Source of the DNA: Dipteronia dyeriana
Lineage: Eukaryota; Streptophyta; Magnoliopsida; Sapindales; Sapindaceae
Reading direction: 5' to 3'
Length of the DNA stretch: 64,000 nucleotides
Assembly (NCBI GenBank): GCA_032871835.1
Contig: CM065299.1
Coordinates: 27,421,074 to 27,485,073, forward strand
Shown here: positions 21,319 through 32,294 of the stretch, piece after piece
Layout of the letters: the number at the start of each line of letters is the position of its first letter
Numbering within the stretch: the first letter of the stretch is position 1
The notes under the pieces: generated by a model
Told to the model about the DNA's origin: nothing
What the model saw: only the letters and a program-made list of their open reading frames with translations
The model's database searches: none
Translations under genes and position numbers: made by a program

Positions 21319-21436
21319 AACTGATATATCAATTCTTTATATGTGGGTAATTGAATTTAAATGTTTTGACTTGACTGTATACACTTGTCAAAATATCATT
21401 TAAATTCGATGATCCACATGTAATGAACTGATATAT
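21319..21436. mobile_element. Foldback element, arms of about 50 bp
   Basis: The left arm 21,319-21,370 (starting aactgatatatcaat, ending gttttgac) pairs with the right arm 21,387-21,436 (starting gtcaaaat, ending actgatatat). The short loop is TTGACTGTATACACTT-like. It has no coding capacity and its family is unknown. Confidence 0.65.
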
Positions 21437-21478
21437 TTTATATCAGTTCAAATCGGTTTGAAGTGACAATAGAAAGGA

Positions 21479-21611
21479 TATATATATATATATATATATA
21501 TGATTCAGTTTTTTGACTTCAACTCTCAACCATTGGATTAAGGAGTACTTGAGCAAATGCGCGGTAAAGATATTGAAGTCAACAAATTAAGTCAGAAAAT
21601 TGAATTGATAT
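21479..21611. mobile_element. Probable foldback MITE
   Basis: The words 'attcagttttttgacttcaa' (about 21,503-21,522) and, inverted, 'ttgaagtcaac...aagtcagaaaattgaatt' (about 21,572-21,608) form interrupted arms around a short centre. It starts in a (TA)n tract. It directly precedes the hAT MITE at 21,622. Confidence 0.45.
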
Positions 21612-21621
21612 AGTCTGACCC

Positions 21622-21806
21622 AGAGCCAATCATGGGTTGGTTTAAGAAGTGCACTCGCTCAGGGCTAATTAAAAAATAGACAAAAGTGTAATTAGATTTT
21701 AGTTTAGAGCGGTCCAAAAATTAGTTATTTTTTTTTAAAACTAGGCCCAATAATAGTAAAACTTATACTTTTGCTCGAGGCCCCTGAGATTTTAGGGTCG
21801 CCCCTG
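21622..21806. mobile_element. Short hAT MITE (185 bp) with 8-bp target duplication
   Basis: The left end is CAGAGCCAATC and the right end (minus strand) CAGGGGCGACC, a hAT-type pair. It is flanked by gtctgacc (21,614-21,621) and gtctgact (21,807-21,814), seven of eight identical. No coding capacity. Confidence 0.75.
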
Positions 21807-21814
21807 GTCTGACT

Positions 21815-23570
21815 ATATATAACTATTTTGACTTGGTCAATATTCACTTATACTTAGGGGTCGTTTGTTTTTTGTCTAAAGACTTAACAGTCATAAATTT
21901 TTCAAAATACTAAATAGGGATTGAATATGAACTTGAATGACACGTTTGTTTTTTTTCCATATATCTAAATGTATTGTCAACACGTTTGTTTTTTAAAAGT
22001 AAAATTGTCCGAAAATAAGTAATTTTACATTTATACTTATGTTAAACAATTATACATATAATATGGAATAAAAACAATTAAAAAAATAATTATTATATAT
22101 GAATACATATGATCATGATATTCTTTTTCGATTACAAACAAGCTTTATTTTTATTAAGATTTATTTTTTCAAAATACAAAAGGGGCAACAGGAAAAATCG
22201 TGTGAACACTCTAAAAAAAATAATATACAAATACATCACTATAATATTATAATAAAATATTTATATTAAACACCATTATGAGAAGTAATTAGAGTTCTTT
22301 TTTATTTTTAAAGCTTTTTAAAATAAGTAATATATTAAAATAAAGATTTCTAAAACATATATAATTATGATAAAATTAGAAATATATTATATATGGTGGA
22401 TAGTATCATAAGAAAAGATTTTGAATTGCATTTAATGCAATTCAGTGATTTGTAATTAATTGAAAGTCAGTATATTTTACTTTTTATTTTAAGTTGTTTT
22501 TTAGTATTTTTAAGTTGTTTAACCATTTGAAAAAAATTAAACAAAACAATTTAATAATTATAATTTAGATCCATTAAGTTTTAAGTGGATTGTTTAAAAA
22601 AAAAGTTTTAAGTGAGAAAAACAATCCACCCTTTAATCAACAACTCATATAGAGTGTATTGATATAAATACATACATAAGTGCGAGATGAAAACTATTGA
22701 TATATATATAGACCACATATAATAAAAAATAGTTTAAGTTAAATAAACGGAATATTAAACATGAGATTATTGAGAAAAGATTGAGCGTAAATTATCGTCG
22801 TTTGTAGGAAAGAAAACAAAACAAGAATTAGATTAGACATTAAAGTGAGTGTAGAGAGTAGACAAGGTTGAAGGAGGGTGGGCCAAAGGCGTGATGCAAC
22901 GAGTAGCAGAAGCATAGGATGCTGAAGCATTTAGGGGTATAAATCATAACGTCTTATCGCGATACACACAGCGCCAGCGCCAACGCCAGCGCCAACGCGT
23001 GCTATAAACACTGATCATTACCGATGATGATGGGAATTGAGATGGGAGTGGGACTCGCTCTCAAAATCTGAATCTGCTCTTCCTCGTAGCCATTTCTCTA
23101 CAAATACCAACTTACTATTTCTCTACATGCACGTTTCCAAATCTCGTACTTGATTACAATTTGGATGACTTAGAATCCTCTACTTCTCCTAGACGACTCC
23201 AACAACCTCCTCGTTCTAGGAACTCACCAACTTTCTCCTCTCTTTCAGAATAACTTTTATTTCAATATACATGTTTTGTTTATTTCAAGTTTTAAAGTCC
23301 ATAAATATAGATATTTTTGATTTAATTGATATTTACTTATAATATATATATACTTTCAAATAAAAAATAAATCATAAAATCATAAATTATTTTGGGAGAT
23401 GTTGCCTAGAAAGGTGTTCAATGTTTTTATAAAACTAACTATTCATTATTAAATTATATAAATAAATCATGGCAATTTTTGGCAAAAATAATAATAATAT
23501 TATTAAAAGCATATATCTCTTAAAACACACCTTTTTTTTTCTAGATAAAACCCTTCTTTTACTTTTCCGA
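21815..23570. other. AT-rich DNA with one GC-rich, promoter-like patch
   Basis: Most of this stretch has no recognisable feature. The exception is 22,970-23,250: a short GC-rich repeat, a TATA-like 'ctataaac' at about 23,002, and then a C/T-rich leader-like stretch with frames that do not stay open. This could be the remnant of a host promoter and first exon, but I cannot identify a product. Confidence 0.35.
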
Positions 23571-24777
23571 ACATCTCCAATGTAGTTATGGATTGTGAAA
23601 AAACTGGATGCCAATTACAACAAACAGACATTAAGTAGGTTGTACAATGGGGAAATAAGGATGAATATAAATCCTCCATCTCTATCCCCACTTCTCAAAC
23701 CCTTCTCCATTCCTACCCATTTTCCCATTCGTGGAAAATGAGGATGAGAAATTTTGGGGGGAGATATCTCCATCCCCAACTTCAGTTCCCCATTTTCCCG
23801 TTTGATTAAAAATTACAAATTAAAAAGATGAAATGGAGATTCAAGCTACAAAGAGACAACTCACAATCAAATATGAGAAACTCAAAACTGTTGTAGATAG
23901 ATTAGACGATCAGAAATGATTGAAGATGGTAATGATTGAGGAAGCTTTATGTTATAGCACACTGACAACTGCACAAGAGAGAATTGCGGATAAAAGAGAA
24001 CGCACAGTCGGCGAACAACTTTAGATTTTAGGTTTCGACTTTTGAAGTTAAAAGATAATAAGTTTATATAGTTACTTAGTTAGAGTTTCAAAGAATAAAA
24101 AAAATTAATATATATTAATATATTTATATATGTTTTGGAAAAAAAAATAAGAAAATGGAGATGAGGGGAGTCTCCTCATTCCTATCCTCATTTCAATATA
24201 TAACTGGGGAAAAAGGAGAAATGAGGATGAGGGAAGTCTCTCCATCCCCATCCTCATTTCAATTTGGGGATGAAAATCATCCTCATCCCCACCCATTTCC
24301 CCATTTTTCCCAAAATGGGAATATTGACATGGGGATTTGGGGATTTGGAGGAAAATGTGCAACTCTAACATTGAGTTCAAATATACTTCTTCAATGCAAC
24401 AATCTTTACTCAATGCCATTCAATGTCGAGTTAAGATGAGAAAAAAAAACTTTCAATATGACTATCTGTCTACTTTTAAACTGTCTGTTGAACACATTCA
24501 ACATGACTGAGTCGGTAAGTACATTTATGACATATAGAAAGTGATTGATGTTTCTATTAAAATAACTATATTGTTTAATAAAGAAAATAAAAATAAAAAA
24601 GACATGTCATTAAAAAAAAGTGTTTTGATTAGAAGCTATTAGAGACCAAATATTAATTTGATTGTCTATCAATTATATATTTTTGACATACAGAAGGCAC
24701 GTCTTTCGATATTGTTGTCAATTTTGACATTGTTGCTATTTTTGACAGATTGATATTCTACACTTGCAATGGAGATG
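23571..24777. mobile_element. MITE of the CATCTCCAATG type (copy A), interrupted by a hAT element
   Basis: The left end ACATCTCCAATG (23,571) pairs with the right end CATCTCCATTGCAAG (minus strand, ending 24,777). Without the inserted hAT element (23,636-24,367) the element is about 475 bp. The inner words 'tctacttttaaa', 'catgtcattaaaaaa' and 'attgtctatcaatt' recur in the same order in copy B at 24,908-25,255. Confidence 0.65.
23636..24367. mobile_element. Non-autonomous hAT element nested in the MITE
   Basis: The left end TAGGTTGTACAATGG and the right end TAGAGTTGCACATTTT (minus strand) form hAT-like termini. Flanking 8-mers acattaag (23,628-23,635) and acattgag (24,368-24,375) match at seven of eight positions. 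Subterminal zones are crowded with CCCCATCC / GGATGAGGATGGGG words on both sides. Frames crossing them (24,105-24,439) are not genes. Confidence 0.85.
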
Positions 24778-24907
24778 TTTTTAGAAATGTCATTGAGAGA
24801 AAGAGAAAATGAACTTAATTTTTATTGTGATTATGGTGTAAGCAAAAAAGAAAGGTAGAAATCAACTTACGTAAACCACAAACAAAAATCATATATTAAA
24901 TTTCCTC

Positions 24908-25255
24908 ATAGCATCTCTAATGCACCGGTGATTTGTGAAAAAAAAAAAGATATCACGTAACATAAATAGACAATCGGTTAATAAATGTATCTTCAATACA
25001 GTTGTGTATATTCAACCTCAAACGGTTGTGGTAAAAAAAATATTAAACATTATCAAATGACCGTCTACTTTTAAAATGAACTTAACAAGTATTTTAATTG
25101 ACATTAATTTTTTTTTATCTATTTTTGGTGAGGAAATAATTTTTAAAAAAAAAACAGAAAAAAAGGTAGACACATCATTAAAAAAATAGATTTTATACAA
25201 AAGCATTATATATCAAATTTTGAGTTAATTATCTATCAGGTCTATCTTTATATCA
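24908..25255. mobile_element. MITE of the CATCTCCAATG type (copy B), right end unclear
   Basis: It starts GCATCTCTAATGCACCGG and shares the ordered inner words of copy A. The right terminus is not recognisable, so the copy is probably truncated at about 25,255. Confidence 0.5.
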
Positions 25256-26020
25256 TATATGAAGCAATTCTCTAGATTTTATTGTCATATAAACAATTAT
25301 GGGTATGCAGGTCACTTATACATCGGAAAATGAGTATACTCACATCCACCCATTCTCTTTCCTTTGATTTAAATAAATGAATTACAGTGTTGTCACATCA
25401 TTTAAACACCAGATTTAAGCAATAAATTTGGATAAAGTATCATTACTCTTTTATTGTTTCTTCCGTTCTCAATTTCTTAAAATATATTATTAGATGCATC
25501 TTCAGATTTAGAAAATATCAATTTTTTTTATTTACAAATTCTAATATAAAAAATAGTAATGTAGAAAGTAAGAAGGGAAGGAGATTAAGCTACTTTAAAA
25601 CTACTTAGAGTCTAGTACTAGCCGACCATAGCTCAAAATAAATCAATAAAATTTATATTCAAATCTAGTACAAATATATAAAGTAATAGCATAAATAAGT
25701 GAAACTTTAAGCACATGAATGACTCATTTCACATGGGAAATAAAATTTTTGACTAGCAAACTTACAAATCTCACATGAACTAAAGGGGTCATAGGACCAC
25801 TAAGCCAAGATTTAAGGGTGTTGCCCTGAATCCATGCAAATTTTCATCAATTAATACCAATGGAGCATTCATGCATGCGAGACATGGTTTAAAGACATTT
25901 GACTTGACTGACCCAAATACATTTTTGTTTCTATGTACATGTAAAGCAAAGGCATGAAGGTGGTGATACATAGTGGGTGTTGTCTTATCATATATTCATA
26001 TCAAATGATATGTGTATATA
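25256..26020. other. AT-rich DNA without recognisable features
   Basis: No coding region, RNA gene or paired termini were found. A minus-strand frame at 25,789-25,971 has no recognisable domain. Confidence 0.4.
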
Positions 26021-26029
26021 TAACGTTAA

Positions 26030-27231
26030 GGGAAAATTGCTAAACATCGCCAATGTTATGCATAATTTCATGCGTATGAAGCTTTTATCTAAAATTGCAC
26101 AAACCTCCCTTATCATTTATAGACTTCAATTCATTCTAACAAATGACCACATCGTAAGTGTGAAATGACTAAAATACCCCTAAACAATAAATCTATTAAT
26201 ATTTTAAACCCCTTAAAGTAAATAATTTTTTTTAAAAAAAATACAAAAGCTTTCAGATATTTTAAAAAAATAGTTTATATATTTTTTAATAAAAACATTA
26301 AAGGTGATTCTCCAACACATTAGATATAATGGAGAACACCTACATCATGTCATATATGATGGAGAAGGACCCCCATCAAATTAGAGTTCCTCCATTTGAT
26401 GGAGGAGATCTTATTCAGATGGATGAGATCGTATTATCTCCAACATCGCTCAAGGAGGAGTGTTGGCGAGCTTTCCATTCAAAGTTCAACTTTCTTCAGA
26501 CCCATAAGCTTTCTCGTCGTAACTGTGTCGAACCCTGTTGGTAATTTTTTTTTTTTTTTGGTATTTTTTACTTTGAATTTATCAATAATGAAACTTGTAA
26601 ATATGAGGTTGTGATATTAAATGGCTACCTGTTGTGATTTTGAATGACCAGTTGGTGTGTGGAGTTCTTTTTTTCCTTGGAATGGATGCTTCTCACACAT
26701 GCTTTTCTTGAAGGAAATAGTCGTGGTGTTGGCGGTTGAGAGTTCAAAAACTGAGAACAAGAAGCACTTGCCACAGGTTATTTATTGATTGAAACTGGCC
26801 ATAGGTGTTTCAAGCTTAATTAATTAAAAGAAACAATTTTACTTTTATTTTTATTAATTTCCAAAAGTTGTATAAAGTTTGAACATTGCATTGGTACTCT
26901 ATATTTGTTAAGTTTAATTAAAATTTCTTATAATGTGTTTTTAATCGAAAGTGATTTTTAGATCTATTCAATGATTTCTTCTAATTAGAGTCTTTTGTAA
27001 TGATATAACAATTGTTTTTAATTTACATATTTACTTTTAATTTAATAATATTTTTTTATATAATTAAATAATTAGTTTATTTAATAAAGGTGTAAAAAGA
27101 TGGTTTTACTTTTCTACCTTTAAATTCTTAACGCTACACAACTAACGGAATGGGAAGTTTGTATAATTTGAAGCAAAAGTTTCTTATGCCTGTAATTATG
27201 TCAATATCGAGCAGGTATGTGCAATTTACCC
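26030..27231. mobile_element. Non-autonomous MULE with long TIRs (Pack-MULE candidate)
   Basis: The left end GGGAAAATTGCTAAACATC and the right end GGGTAAATTGCACATACC (minus strand) continue as similar sequence for about 90 bp on each side, including 'cataattt', 'atgaagcttttat' versus 'aagaaacttttgct', and 'acaaac(c/t)tccc'. Flanking 9-mers taacgttaa and taaagataa match at seven of nine. The interior (about 26,310-26,800) is less AT-rich and does not resemble the TIRs, as in elements that carry host gene fragments. Confidence 0.75.
26329..26544 (+). pseudogene. Possible captured gene fragment inside the MULE
   Basis: A 71-codon frame (start MENTYIMSYMMEKDP) and an overlapping second frame are the only sizeable frames in the element interior. 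A stretch around 26,690-26,778 ends in a CACAG|GTTATT splice-donor-like sequence. I recognise no domain; the idea of capture rests on composition and position only. Confidence 0.3.
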
Positions 27232-27240
27232 TAAAGATAA

Positions 27241-27545
27241 TTATACTTGTGTGGAACCAAACTCACGTGTAATAATCCCATCGGACCCACTTGTGGTAGT
27301 AGTGGGTAAGTAATCATATAAAATTATACTACACTCCATCCCTTTCTAACATCTCATCTTCTTTTCTTTTCTCCTTTTTGACATGAGAGCCAAAAGTTAT
27401 AATTTTGCATAGGAGATAAGGCTTCATTAATATCTCTTGAATCATAACTTCACTTTACGTTTTTTCACTCCATTTTTGATAAAATCTAGGTAGTGCTCCA
27501 AAAACCCTTGACATTTGATATAATCATATAAGTTTAAAAATAACC
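27241..27545. other. Spacer without recognisable features
   Basis: It contains a pyrimidine-rich stretch near 27,340-27,385 and no reading frame of note. Confidence 0.4.
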
Positions 27546-27547
27546 AT

Positions 27548-27690
27548 TTACTTTTTTTTTTTTTTTTAAGTATTACATGATTATATAAGTTCAGAAATAT
27601 TATTTTTTTAAATGGGGAGGATTCGAATCCATAATCTTAGTACAAAAATGGGGGGGTTTATCACTGAATTAACCTCTTCTCTTCAAAGGT
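27548..27690 (-). mobile_element. SINE-like sequence with tRNA-like head and A tail
   Basis: On the minus strand the order is GGTTAATTCAGTGATAAA (A-box-like), then GGATTCGAATCC (B-box-like, a perfect 12-bp palindrome at about 27,611-27,622), an AT-rich body, and a run of about 16 A residues at 27,551-27,566. This is the order of a tRNA-derived SINE. No clear flanking duplication was seen, so it could also be part of another repeat. Confidence 0.4.
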
Positions 27691-27772
27691 AGTTTTAGAA
27701 GTTCTTTAATAATGTAAAAAAGAAAAAACTCAACCATTGTAATATGCTTTATTAATTGAAGACTTTAAAATA

Positions 27773-29053
27773 GGGGTATTATCATTAAAGTCCCTACTTT
27801 TTCATATATTGTCATCTTTTTAAACATCTTTACCATATTAGTCATTTTGAGTCCCTTATTTTTTCAAAATACATCGCTTTGGCCCATTTTACCAACCCTT
27901 GAAAAAAAATTGAAACGCCTCCACTAGAGATTGAAGCTTCAAACTTGAGGTAAAAAGCTACAAGCTCTAACTAGCTGAGTTACTCTAACTCATTTATAAA
28001 GGTTTGTTGATTTAAATGTATGTATATATAGTTATATTATTTGTTTAAACTAATTTGAATCCGTTTATATAATTTAAACTAAACTAATATATACTTAATA
28101 ATAGTAATAATATTTAAAAACATATTTTCAAAAATAGAAAAGAAAATGACAAAACAAAAGGAAACCTAGAAAAAAAAAAAAAACAAAGTCCATAATTTCT
28201 TTCTTTCTTTCTTTCTTTGGATATTATCCTTTTCAAAAAATATATTAATTCAATTTAATAAGAAAAACATGGAAAATGAAAGCCCATAAATTGAAAAGGG
28301 GGAAAAAATCAACAAAAAAAAAGAAAAATAATTAAAAAAAATCATTTTGTTTTGTTATTTTGTTTTTCATTTTCCATAAATATTTTTTTATGTATTATTG
28401 TTATATATGAGTTTATTTTCAATTATATTAATATGAGTTTGTTTTGTTTTATTATTTTTAATTTTATTTTTGTTGATTTTTTCTCTTTTTAATTTATGAG
28501 CTTAGATTTTCAAGGTTTTATTAATCAAATTGAAATAATATATTTTTTAGAAAAGTAAAAAAAAAAAAATCCTAAAAAAGAAAAAAATAAATAAAAATTA
28601 CGACATTTGATTTTTTGGATTTTCTAGTTTTTTTATGTTTTTTTATATTCTTTTTTATTTTCGTAAATATGTTTATATATATATATATTATTAAATATGA
28701 GTTTATTTTAAATTATATATATAAATAAATTATATAAATAATTCTACATTAAATTAACAAACCTTCAATAGTGAGCTACAATAGCTTTACTGGTTAGAGC
28801 TTTTAACCTCAAGGTTAAAGGTTTGATCCTTGATGAAGGTTTTTAATTTTTTTTTTGGGGGTTGACCGGAAAAATTTAAGAAATAATTATAAAGAATAAA
28901 ATTATATTTTTATACATTCTGTTATACTTGACCGTTAGTTGTTTGATCAAACGGATAAAATACTGTATTTTAAAAAAACAAGGGGCTAAAGTGACTTATA
29001 TAGCTACGATGTTCACAATTCAAAAAAAAATAATGACTTTACTGATAATATCC
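27773..29053. mobile_element. MULE with long TIRs and 11-bp direct flanks
   Basis: The left end GGGGTATTATCATTAAAGTC and the right end GGATATTATCAGTAAAGTC (minus strand) are inverted repeats. Similarity continues intermittently for about 250 bp into both arms, including an inverted copy of a tRNA-like module and 'aaggtttgttgatttaa' / 'aaggtttgttaatttaa'. The element is flanked on both sides by ACTTTAAAATA (27,762-27,772 and 29,054-29,064). The centre is A/T-rich and non-coding, with (CTTT)n near 28,200. Confidence 0.85.
28777..28838 (+). repeat. tRNA-like module (A box and B box) in the MULE arm
   Basis: TAGCTTTACTGGTTAGAGC fits an A box with one mismatch, and GGTTTGATCC, about 40 bp downstream, fits a B box with one mismatch. 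A diverged copy in the opposite orientation lies in the left arm (about 27,925-28,000). It is too divergent to fold as a tRNA and is not called as a tRNA gene. Confidence 0.5.
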
Positions 29054-29235
29054 ACTTTAAAATAAAATTTCTTCACTGTGATTCAAATACTCATATTCTA
29101 AATATAGTTTTATATTTGTCTATTGAACCTCAAATTATAAAGAGATTTCTCTCCTCCAATAGTAGAAGTTGTTTTCTAAACTATACTCGTAAAACCTAAT
29201 CTAATCAGATCTTTTGAATTTTTAGATACTAGATA

Positions 29236-29912
29236 TTTTTTTTTAAGAGAAGAAACTTTCATTAAGCCAAACGAAAATTGCAATTACTACGAGCATCAAC
29301 TAACATAGAGGGAACAACATAAGGAGGAACTGTTTCCATCCAGAACATATCATGCTCGAGAGACAATTCAAACTTTGTAAGAGAATGGGAAACCATGTTT
29401 GCCTTCCTAGGAGCAAAAATAATCTTACTAAGAGGAGAGGCATCAAGCAAAGAGAAAATGTCACTAAAAATCAACCCAACTTTAGACAAGGGGGGTTGTT
29501 TTAGAAGAAATTAAATTAACAACCTGATGAGCATCAGTTTCTAAGGCCAAATACCAGAGGTCTTAGCAAACTTGAGGCCATTAAGAACTGCCAAGGCTTC
29601 AACAGTAAGAGGATTGAAGATTGCCGAAATCACTTGAGCACAAGAAGCCAACATTGCACCTGAACTATCTCGAATAACAGCACCAGTATCCACCTTCCCA
29701 TTAAGTTCACTAAAAGTAGCATCAGTATTTACTTTAAATGTTGCACTATCTGGTAGTCTCCAATCCTAGCCAAAAGGATCACGCCCGCTATCATGAGGTC
29801 TCCCTCCATGAACAATAGCACCATTCCCAGCAGGGAGATCATTGGCCTTATGAAAATCGGTGAGGTATGCTTCCGCCTAAGGTCTAACCTCATCAACATC
29901 CACCTTTGCTAA
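29236..29912 (-). pseudogene. LINE 3' end with RNase H-like domain, split from its upstream half
   Basis: On the minus strand from 29,912, an RVT_3-type RNase H-like domain is readable with frame breaks: KVNTDATFSELNGKVDTGAV, a DSSGAM block, ALAVLNGLKFAKTSG, and the frame 29,262-29,489 with IIFAPRKANMVSHSLTKF (normally an Asp/His-containing block). A short 3' UTR ends in an A run (T run 29,236-29,244). The upstream part of the same type of LINE lies at 32,780-33,560, beyond a copia insertion. Confidence 0.75.
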
Positions 29913-32283
29913 TGTAGGGAAAAATCGGTTCAAAACGTGACGGAAACGGAAAATTAGGGTTTGATATTTTTAAAATTTTTCCCTTTAATATAAAGAACCT
30001 TAATCATAGATTAATTGACTAATATTAAAAGTATCAAACATTTTTCTCGTGACGATTGAACTAGCACCGAATTGAATCCGCAAGATCTTCCAATTCAATC
30101 ATGAACTTGAATCTCCTAGGAGTGTGATCTCTCTTTCTTTAAATTGTATACATGAGGATGAAAACAAACAAAATCTCTTTCTTTTGTTGGTCACAATAAT
30201 TCTCCAAGAAGAACAACAAATAATGTTATGTGACTTGTGAATTACAATCAATTTGATTGAAACTCGCGTGAACCTTGATTTGAAGTTGTACACAAAACCT
30301 TTTAATGTAAAGGCTACTAGTGCACTATCGAAAACAAAGCGTTCTTTCTTCCTTTTCTTTTTTACTGAATTTTCACATACCAATCTTTTAGAGTTGGATG
30401 ACTTTATCTAGAGCAAGAACCAAATTCTTTACGCTCAAAATTCTCTCTTGGCTGGATTTTACCTTGTATAAACCCTAGCTTTGACCGAGTTTTCTTCTTG
30501 AATAAAACCTAGCCTTGGCCGAATTTTTTTATAAAATTCTTGCCTTGGCCGAATTTAATAGGTAATATATATGGGAGACCAAATCCTCTCCTAAGAAGGA
30601 TTTACTTGGTGAGCATGAATCTTTTCCTTAGGTGGATTTACTTGGTGATCAAGAATCATTTTCAAAGAAGAATCATTTTCAAAGAAGAATTCTTTTCTAC
30701 ACCAAAACTCCTAATCCAACTCAAATTGTGTATTTATTCAATAACTAATTATTGAATATAATTAAATTGTGACCATATTAAAACTTCATAATTTGACCAA
30801 TTGTTAACTAGAGTCTTAATAGAAATCAAATACTTCATAAATTGACTAGATAAATAAATTTATATTATTTATTTACTTATCAAATATAGTATTTGATACT
30901 TATCATATTACCAACAACAATATAACTTTTAGGAGACCATCTCCTACTAGGAATTTTTTTTTACTTTTAATTAATTAATTAATTAATTTCCATTTAATTA
31001 AATAAAAAATAAAAAAACAATATATAAGGCTATTATATAGACCATTGCCGCCCAAGCTATATAAATATGGGCCAAATATTATTTTTCCTAATTTATTAAA
31101 TCCATTGGACTTTAATAAAAAGTCCACATGTGAACTAAACATATTCTTACTAAAAGAAACAAGTCAACATGCCTTAATACAATTCTAGAGGGACCCATAT
31201 ATTGGTCAGGTAGAATATATCAAGTGATCCAGCAAGTTTGTGTGAATTGGGGATCTTGACGGGTTATCTAAATTTAAGTTCTAATAGACATAACCTAATC
31301 ACAATCAACAAATGATTCACTTATGTCTGATCTATTAATTTTAGTTCAGTCTACTAAAAAACTAAAATTGAACTCTTAAATAAAGATAGAATAAGTTAAT
31401 ATTGCTCATTCATACCCAAGACAATCTTAATGGAGATAGTGTATCCTTGTGAAGAATATCAGTAATCGCTAAGAGCTCATAGACGTTCTATAGCTCTCTA
31501 AGTTGTCATATTTACTCGTGTAACCATATTTTGAACTTAGATATTTTGACTTGTCATGAAGCCATATTTCAATAGACGATATTGAAAACTTAACGTTAAA
31601 ATTTAATATCCAATACCTCAAAACATACATATGATGATATTCTACTCTCATTTAATAAATAGAGTCACGATGTCCATATCTATAAATGAAGTCCTTTATT
31701 GATTAACAAATAAATACCACCAAACTATCGAGGATAAACTATGCTATATAATCGTACTCATTGATAACTCAAATGATAACACTTGCAACTATAAGTCCAT
31801 CATTTATCTCAAGATTGAGATAGACTATTTGATTGTCTTCAAGTGAAAACTTTTATCCATTGACAGTTCTAGATAAAATATTTCACTGTGATCATATTCA
31901 ATGCACCCAGTGCACTAGATTCTTTTACCCAAAGACACCACACTTTGATGATTATAGACTCATCATAACACATTTGATCCCACTCAAATGCTAGCAAAAG
32001 AATCTACAGCTTTGACAAGATAAAGGCGCATAATCTTTATCTTAAGTTGTGAATATTATTCAAGACTAACTAAGAAATTGTGCCTACCTCATACATATCT
32101 AGATGTACGAACAATTCTTCGTTTATCATAGTCTTTTGACCTTATGATTATATACTTTTGATAATTATAATAATTAAACTATAAATGCTATAAGATTTTT
32201 GTTAAATTAAAAATCACTTTTATTAATATGAAAAGATTGTCAAATATATTATTACATTCTTGTTATCGATCATAATCCCAACA
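29913..32283 (-). mobile_element. Copia 3' LTR of about 2.4 kb
   Basis: On the minus strand it starts TGTTGGGATTATGATCG at 32,283, right after the polypurine tract, and ends CGATTTTTCCCTACA at 29,913. It carries a TTAATTAATTAA tract near 30,960 and a 'ttcacgcgagtttcaatcaaattgat' type block near 30,250. The last 870 bp or so (R-U5 side) are repeated on the plus strand at 41,648-42,547, ending in the same CCCTACA. Frames inside it are non-coding. Confidence 0.8.
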
Positions 32284-32294
32284 ATCTCCCACTT
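32284..32294 (-). promoter_or_regulatory. Polypurine tract of the copia element
   Basis: The minus strand reads AAGTGGGAGAT immediately before the LTR start TGTTGGG. Confidence 0.75.

Noticed and set aside
24105..24439. Overlapping open frames on both strands rich in Pro, Ser and Met
   Set aside because: They are produced by the CCCCATCC/GGATGAGG subterminal repeats of the hAT element at 23,636-24,367.
28777..28838. Possible tRNA gene
   Set aside because: Only box-like words are present; no acceptor stem, anticodon loop or cloverleaf can be drawn, and an inverted diverged copy lies in the other MULE arm.
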